Assembly (NCBI GenBank): GCA_963924555.1
Contig: OZ004588.1
Location: forward strand, 1,674,001 to 1,738,000
Direction of reading: 5' to 3'
Length of the DNA: 64,000 nt
From: Crambe crambe
Taxonomy: Eukaryota > Porifera > Demospongiae > Poecilosclerida > Crambeidae
Positions 40,749 through 49,700 of this stretch are shown piece after piece (the stretch's first letter is position 1; every line of letters starts with the position of its first letter). The notes under the pieces were generated by a model. The model had not been told where the DNA came from. It searched no databases and saw only the letters and a program-made list of their open reading frames with translations. Position numbers and translations under genes: made by a program.

Positions 40749-43700
40749 GGGGGGAACAGCTGCAAGTTTAAGGAAGAATTATTATTAATATGGAAATGTC
40801 CAACACAAGTCTTTTTATGTCAAAGCAATTCCCACTATATAAAGTACCTGTCATTCATCTCTTGATGTTAACACTAAGTGCATGCATACACCTCATATTG
40901 TCTTTAGAGCATAAACTATAGTTGACTGAAGTAATACATGCTCATACTATTTCCATTTGTTCCTGTTACTTGTTGAATGGACTTATTTAGTTGCTCAGCT
41001 CATGTTTTATTCTCTATGTTCTCTCCCACAGACCCCTCCCTCACCCTCACTAATCTCACTCAGCTGCTGGAGGATGTGGGGAGTTTGTATTATGTGACTC
41101 TTGGTCTAGACATCCCCTACTCAGTGTATAGTAGAATAAAAGCACAAGAGTCCAGTGAGTCTGAACGTAGGAAGGCTTGTTGGAAGTGGTACCTGAACAA
41201 CCACCCATGCCCTTCGTGGCATCACATTGCTAATGCTCTATATATGAGATATGAGCATGGAGTGCTAGAAGTGTTGAAGAGTCGCTACCTTAAAGGTGAG
41301 TGTGGTTCTCTGTGATGATTACTGGAATGGTTGATTTGCATGTGTCCTATCCCCAACTATGTAAAAACATCATCCTATATGCCACTGTTATTAATTAAAT
41401 TTCTTCTCTCATAATCGATTGTTGTTGTTATTGTTGTTGTTGTTGTTGTGATTGTTGTTATTTTTGTTTGTTTTAATTCATTGGGTAGATGATATGAATA
41501 TTGTGTATTAGTCACCTGCTATGGAGTACTGGCATGAAGTTACATATAAAAATACAATACTCTTTTTGCAGAAATATTATTTTCTGCTGGTACTTAAGCC
41601 ACTCTGTTTTTAGGAAAGAAGAATGAAGGAACCATTTGTAGTAGAAAATGGTAGTTCTTATGAAGAGATGCAGTCTTGCTGATATAGCTACTTACATTCA
41701 AGAATGAGCCTTCAACAAGAAAACAGTGTTCTAGCATAGCTGTACTACTCCACTGACAGTTGATAAAATTCTTTTCTCTGCGTACCTATCTCATGGTCTT
41801 ATAGGCACAGCTGTAATAAAATAAGACAAGTACAGCTTGGACATGAAGCAGGTTGCCGAAATTTGTCAGCCTGTGCCTAATTGCTTCAACCAGTTAGCAG
41901 ACATTGAGGTCATGGTGGTTTGACTACTTCAGCTTCAAGGTTGGATGAGCAGTGCTTGTACATAGCAGAGGATCATCATGGGCTCTAACTGAACTACATT
42001 AAACATCTTTACATACTAAGTGCTATATATATTGTGAGACAATCGGTCATTTTCCGAGGGCCATGTTTGTTGTATGTTTGTGGATTAACAAATCTACATG
42101 AGGTCTTTCCATATGCAGGGTAACTTACCATGACAGTAGCAATAAATTTGAAGGCTCTCAATATACTGCTCTGAAAGCCTTGCAAATCTGGCAGAAAACA
42201 GCTATTGGGCCTCTGAATACCTTCTTATCAAACTAACAGCATTACATAACCACATACCTCAATATCTACAAACACATTACAAGCATGCATGACACTTTTA
42301 CAAGCTATTTGAAATGAGATTACAAGAAGATACAAGATGTCAGTCAAGGTGAGTCTGGTTCTCTGTGATGATTACTGGAATTGTTGATTTGCATGTGAGT
42401 CTTCTCTCCTGTCCTCAAAGAAGTAAAATTATCTTCCTATATGCCACTGTTATTAAAGAAAGTTTAAATCGGTTCTCTCATAATTGATTGTTGTTAGTTG
42501 TTATTATTATTATTGTGATTGTTGTTGTTATAAATATTTGTTTTGATTCATGGGGTAGGTTGTATGAATGTCATATATTAGACATCTGCTATGGCTAAAG
42601 TACTGGCAAGAAGTTGCGTATAAAAATACAATACTCTTCTGCCATCCATATGAATCCTCTGCCCACTCTGTTTTTAGGAAAGAAGGATAAAGGAACCATT
42701 TGTAGTAATAGTCCTCATGAAAAGATGGAGTCTCGTTTAGCCTCGTCCCCCAGGCCCTCCTTTTGTTATGATTGTGGAGGGCCTGGTATGCGAAGTCACT
42801 GGGGGATACAACTGGGGTTGAACCATCTAATTGGGCGTGGGCAGTGTACGAGAGCATAATGACCTGCCCACATATTTGGGCTATGCACTGAAGTGGCTAA
42901 AGGATTGACCTAAAGGCACCAGAAGAACTTTTGCTGATTTGCTACAACAAAAATTAATAACCAATTTGCTATGGCCATAAATCAAGGATTTGCTAAAACT
43001 CATGAAGAATTCTGAGGCCAATCTATTTATAATCCAGCTAAGCCTAAAATCTTGATAGCTTTACTATCTAATGATAGGCAGCTCCGATACTATTTGCTGC
43101 TAGGCTAGCAAAGCATAGCAACACCCGTATTCAGTGGCAGTTTCTCTTTGTTAGGCCTCGTTAGCCATGTGCTCGTGCATGGTTGTAGCACCAATTCGTC
43201 ATGGTGATGTATGCATTATGAATGCGTTTCCTTGGACTCACCCACACTATGAGTTCCTATGGTTTGGCGATATTTTCGAGTACCAGGCCCTCCACAATCA
43301 TAATTAAAAAGAGTGTCGGAAGACAAGATAAATTTTCGATTTATTTTCATGGTCATTAAAATTAATCACATGAAATTTAATTACCTTGTACAAAATGGAG
43401 TAAAACCTTAAGCTATAACAAAGAAAATAAACATGAAAATTGGAAGCATGAATTATTATTTAACTGAAAATTTCCCAATTTATGGTAGCTACTTACATTC
43501 AAGAATGAGCCTTCAATAAGAGAACAATGTTCTAGCATAGCTGTACTACTCCACTGACTGTTAAAGATCGATACTCTGCATATCTAATTCATGTTTTTAT
43601 ATCCACATCAACTGAAATAAGACAAGTCCAAACTTTATTAGCTGATTCCACAGTCTTCTGTGCCTAATTGCTTCAGCCAGTTAACAAATATTGTGGTTAT

Positions 43701-46700
43701 GTTTGACTACTTCAGGTTCAAAGTTGGATGAGCAGTGCGCTATAACTGAGCTAGATTCATTTACAAGTAAAGGGAAAATATCTATTCTGAATAAAGAAGG
43801 AAAGTTAGGGGTGGCCGTGTGTGATTCAAAAAGTTCAGCAACAAGAGAGTAGGATAAGAAAATATAAATAGCTCGTAGTTTGGCTTACTTGACTGAAGTT
43901 CGCTCTCTTAACAGCATTACATAACCACATACCTCAACTACAAGCACATTACAAGCTTATACATGACATTTTTAAGCTATTTTACGAGGACCCCAAGTGG
44001 CATCAACCAGGCCCAAATTTTTGTGAGGTAGAATTAGTGAAAAAAAAAGTTTTCTGCACTAATTTCATGAATTCCATACCCCACAAAATTTCGCACTATA
44101 CGATAATGGAACTTCAGCACAATAATTATAATTTATTAGCACTTTGTTGGCTACAGCAGAATTTGCTATAAGAATCAAAGTAGTTAGAACAGAGTCACTT
44201 AAAATGGAAGCCGAGAAGGGCACTTTTTCTGCGAAATACAGCTGTAGTGGGTTCCGAATAACTTTTTATGTGTTCCACCTGATCGGCTGGATAGTGTGAC
44301 TACTACCTTTAGGCGTTACCTTCACATATCACATAAATATGATTTGCATTAATCATACCCACCAGACTTCCAGCAAGTTTTCTTCTCAAGTGAATAACCT
44401 CTGCCTTCAAACAACACTGACCTCATTTCGGTTTGCTTGATCGACCACATACTGATTTTTAACTGGGTGTAAGTTATGTATGAGCTTGTTTCACTCACCT
44501 GAGTAGCCAATCACTCTAGTATGTCTAACTATTATCTTCTCCAACTAAACCACTAAATTTAATACTCACAAATTTAATGTTGTCATTATTAGGTAATACT
44601 TGCCAAGTATGTAACTTGATATTAAGCAAAGTGACCTCAGGAATAAGGATACAGTAACTTACACCTTCACTTTCTTAGGATGACTGAATAAAGAGCTCAA
44701 AAGTTGCTCCGGACACCATGCATGTGCTGCTGAAATCGTCCAAGGACATTTTGGTGTGTGAAATGTGTCCATATTGGGACAAAATGTCCCAATGCGGACA
44801 CCAATGGTGTCCACAGCACACTTTCATTTTTACAGTGTACCTATTAGGAAGATTTACTCATTGCATGTTAACAACATTACATAACCACATACCTCAATAT
44901 CTACAAGCACATTACAAGCATATACATGACAATTTTGCAAATTTACAAGCTATTTGCAATGAGGTTACAGGAAATCATATGAATCAGCTGCAAAAAGTAA
45001 TAATTATAAGTTCTTCAATGGTTTCGGACTATATACTCAGTTGAGTTACAATGAGCCCTAAATAGTGGTTAGTAGCATTATTATAGTCTGAATTTTTCAC
45101 TGTTTAACAAAAATTGGAATGTGAACCATAATTATTTTTTGTGTACTGATTCTCTTCAAATCCAACACGAAGTTCTAGTCAGTATACTTCAGCACAATAT
45201 AAACTTACCAAATGTTAGAATTCATATGCACAGGCTTGGATAACACTACACATGTATGTTACCTTAGAGATAAGTGTTTAAACTTTGGGTGAGACATGCT
45301 GGGTGAATACCCATGATATCTGCATAATGAGAAACTGGACATCTTACAGAAATGTGTGAGGGTGCTAGTTTTCTCCTTGTTTACCTAAGTGCTGACTGAG
45401 CTTGGCCTTTACGTAATAGTTATAGCACTCCCTTCAGTGCTCTAAGTAATTTAGTGTAGTTTGCATGGGTGGATTTACAAAGGAGCTGTACCACACTATA
45501 TCTATGAGGACAAATCAATCTTGATGACTATAATTGATAATGTTGATTGGCCCCCCCCCAAAAAAAAAAATATTAATAATAAATACTGTAAATGGTAAAA
45601 TGTCAATCAAGTTAATGTTCATGGTACAGTTGGACTAATTTCCTGAGAATCCAAGAATATAGGTGCATTATAGGAGGTGTGACTTTCTCCTCATCAATTT
45701 AGACTTCGTCTTCAATTTTTACAATTTTAATGATATTCATTGAGTCCTGATTAGATTTTTGGTCAATAATCACATTGTTTGGAAACCACACATCCTGTAA
45801 ATCTGTGGATACTATGAAAGTAAGAGTCTTTTTGCTTGTTTTGTAACTGTTCTAGTGTGTTCCAATTGGTGCATAGCTGGATCAGTTGTGCTTCGTTCAA
45901 TTCATTGCGCATTGCATGCATGCAGCACTGTGCTGTATGGGCTGAACTGTATGAGTTTCATACAGCACAGCCTATTCAAAAACGGTGCTGTATGAAGGAT
46001 ATAGCACAGTACTGCTCCTTTGATCCACCCACGCAAAATACAATAATGCATTACACAGCCATGTTCCTGTGAAGACTGCAGCTGAGATTTTTGTCAGAGT
46101 ATTTCTATTTATACAACTACTGCAGGTTACCCTATATGAATCACTCTAAAGTGATCCACTTTCTACCTAGTGGTACTATCATGTGCATACCATGAAACTT
46201 TCCCTGCTGATCTTCGTCGATTCTTGAATAATTTCAAACTTGAAATACAGTCATTTAAAGCAAAAATGGAGAAAGTTCGTGTCTACAATGATTTACCCTT
46301 GCTCTGTACTTCTCACTTGAATGATTTCAAACTCGAACTATTTGTAATCATTTAGAGAAAGTTCATGAGTATCGTGTCTCCAATGATTTGCTGGTAGCTT
46401 TTCTTGCTCTTATTGTAGGTGGGATCCTTGAAAATAATTCCGCGAAATATTTAGAAATAACTATCCTCGAAATATTAGTGCCTCAAAAATAGAGCGCTAT
46501 ACGGTAATACCGTATGGCTGTAAATGTTGGTGGAGAATTTTATTTCGCAGTTTGGCCATTATCGTATAGTATATTGAGAGCCTTCAAATTTATTGCTATT
46601 GTCATGGTAAGTTACCCTGCATATGGTAAAGACCTCATTAATATTGATGATTGAGTATTCAGGCCGAGGACAAGGCTATTCACAGTCATAATTTCCAAGT

Positions 46701-49700
46701 AACTACACCTGATTGGTTAGATAGAATGACTACTGCCTTTAGGCATAGTTACCTTCACAAACGGCTAAATAGTTAACTTTCAGGCTTGTTTATACAACAG
46801 TTCTGCATGTGCTAGCACACAGTAACACATAACATTCATGTTTTGCTTAAGTCATGCCCACCTGAGTTCAATTTTAACCCAACAAGTTTTCTTTTTGAAT
46901 GGCCTGCTCTGCCTTCAAGAGATAGAGTGTGACACTGACCTTGAATGAATGGATTGATTGACCACATACCCATTTTTAACTGGGTATACGTTACTTACTA
47001 TGTATGAGCTCACTTCACTCGCCCGAGTAGCCAATCACTCAGTATGTCTAACGGTATTTTCATACTTCATGTCTTCTTTCCATTACTCCCACTAAACCAC
47101 TAAATTTAATACTCACAAATTTAATGTTGTCATTATTAGGTAATACTTGCCAAGTATGTAACTTGATATTAAGTAAAGTGGCCTCAGTAACGTATACGTC
47201 TAAGGTATAAGCCTCACATCTTCACTTTCTTAGGATGACTGAATAAAGAACTCAAAAGTTACTTCCATGTGCTACTGAAATCATCCAAACATGCCTATTT
47301 AGAAAGGAAGATTTACTCATGGACATGTTAACAGCATTACATAACCACATACCTCAATATCTACAAGCACATTACAAGCATATACATGACAATTTTGCAA
47401 ATTTACAAGCTATTTGCAATGAGATTACAGGAAATCATATGAAGCAGATGCAAGAAGTAGTTCTTTGGAATTATATACTCAGTTGAGTTACAATGAGCCC
47501 TAAATAGTGGTTAGTAGCATTATTATAGTCTGAAATTTTCACTGTTAAAAAAAAAATTGGAATGTGAACCATAATTATTACGTTTTGTGTACTGATTCTC
47601 TTCAAATCCAACGACAAGTTCCAGTCAATATACTCCAGCACAATATAAATGTTAATACATGTTGAATTCACATGGACATGCTCAGTCAGCACTTAAGGTA
47701 AACAAGGAGAAAACTAGCACCCTCACATTTCTGTGAGATGTCCAGTTTCTCATGATTCAAACATCATGGGTATCCACCCAGCATGTCTCACCCAAAGTTT
47801 AAACACTTATCTCTATGGTAACATGCATGTGTATAGGTTTAATCCAACTGAGCTAAGATTGTGGTCATAGTATTTCTATCTATATGCTTCAACCAACTAC
47901 CCTGTATGAATCACTCCAAAATCATCAACTTTCTGTCCAGCAACAACCTAAGTACCAACTTTGTGCTAGTGGTACTATCATCATGTGCATATATAAATCT
48001 ATAAAACTTTTGCCTATTGATCCTGGAATGATTTCAAACTTGAATTATTTGAACAAATTGAGAAATTTCATGAGTATCGTGTCTCCAATAATTTACTTGT
48101 AGCTCCTCTTGTTCTTACTTCTCATTTGGAGGTCCTCGTCTTGGTACTTACTGCAGTCTCACTTGCTTTTTGTCTTGAATCACTTATCTTGAGCTAGTTA
48201 ACAGCATCACATAACAACATACCTCAATATCTACAAGCACATTACATACAAATTTTAATGCGATTACAGGAAGTCATTTAAAGGTTGAATATGAAGAACC
48301 TAATAAGTTATGTTGGCAAGACCATCATCCAAACCCAAGAACTACTTCTAGTTCAGATCATTGATAAAACTTCAGTTATATTGGCTATAGCAGCTCCAGG
48401 ACTTACAATAAATAGAAAACAAAGAAGATTTAGATATTCAACTGGACACATAATTGAAGTTTAGCATCTGTAATGAGCTTTCTAGAAAAGAATCACCTGT
48501 TCCTTGCATTAATGAATTTGAGCATTTAGTTTAACAATAATTCATGAGGTTTGTATGATAAAGCACTAGCTATTGAAATATCAAAATCTCATGGAACCAA
48601 TTAGCTCTTTGTGGAATCAGTGTACATAACATTGTGTGTAAGTGGTTGAACTTTCAATGTTATTACAATTTTCAGGAATGTGATAAGTAAATGTTTGTAT
48701 GGTGTTAGTTTTATAGGAAGGCACTTCAGGAGTTGAATAGCATTATCTGGTTTTCTGTTTTGGTAATTAACCATTGGCTGACACTGAAGTCAGCAGCTCC
48801 AGCTGAAGTGGTACTAGGTAGCTAGCCTGTGAATGGCTAGCAAATTATTGATTGCTGATTGAATACATAACCATTCTTGACCTTCCGTAATTCAGCTGAC
48901 TACTACTAACGTGAGTAGCACTTACTTTCCTAGGTCCAATGCACTTGGCAACTAGTGAGCATAAAGAAAGAAGAAAATAAATTGTTTACTTATCATTCCA
49001 CTAATATAGTAGAATGTTCTTACATGTGCATGCAAAAAAGGTATTCATATAGCTATTAAATTTTCAATCCCATGGTACAAATTATTCATGGTGTATGCAA
49101 TGATGTTCTATGTCAGTTGTGTGCATGACACATACCAAGTAGAAAAAAATTAATTTCAGTGGGTATATTGATATAATTTGATGTTTATACATGCATAATA
49201 GCCTCGTACCCAGGCCCGCTTTTTTCGCGAGGCAGTGGAAAAGTGAAGGGCCTAGTATAAGTTGCATGCGCATGCACTTAATTAAACACGAGATAATATG
49301 TAAAATTTCATCCATGATGAATGGTGTAATCATAAAAACGTATGTAGCATGTGCGCATTCAATCAGTGCATATGCATGCAGCTAAGGTAAAGCGGGGCTA
49401 TTTCGAATGGCGGGGCTATTCCGTAGGGTCAAATATTTTCAAAATTTCATGAGCTTACGAGCTCTATTTTGAAAGATATATTCTACCATTATAGTAGATT
49501 ATATCCTCCAACATTGAGCTCAGTGGTTTCAGAAACATTTGAACCTACGGAATAGCCCCGCCGTTCGAAATAGCCTCGCTTTACTTTATCTATGCTTAAA
49601 GCTAGCAAGTTAGCTAGCTAGATCTGACTCCAGACCTTATCCACATCAGTGAAATAAACTAAGAACAACACCATCCCTCTCAATCCAATATGGTCAAAAA

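Larger units (their letters stand above)
42236..48285 (+). repeat. Five-copy coding-like module in intron 4
   Basis: A segment of about 80-130 bases occurs at about 42236, 43908, 44866, 47330 and 48198. The best copies read LHNHIPQYLQAHYKHIHD and continue FANLQAICNEITGNH in one frame. Each copy begins with GTTAACA(G/A)CATTACAT or a close variant. The predicted peptide is helical and His-rich. It does not occur in the present gene model. It may be a lost exon of a related Roc-COR gene, since one copy directly follows a decayed COR fragment, or a repeat with chance coding potential. Confidence 0.5.

Noticed and set aside
44718..45044. 108-codon ORF as a separate gene
   Set aside because: It joins a hairpin insertion to one copy of the five-copy intron module; the start is not conserved in the sister copies.
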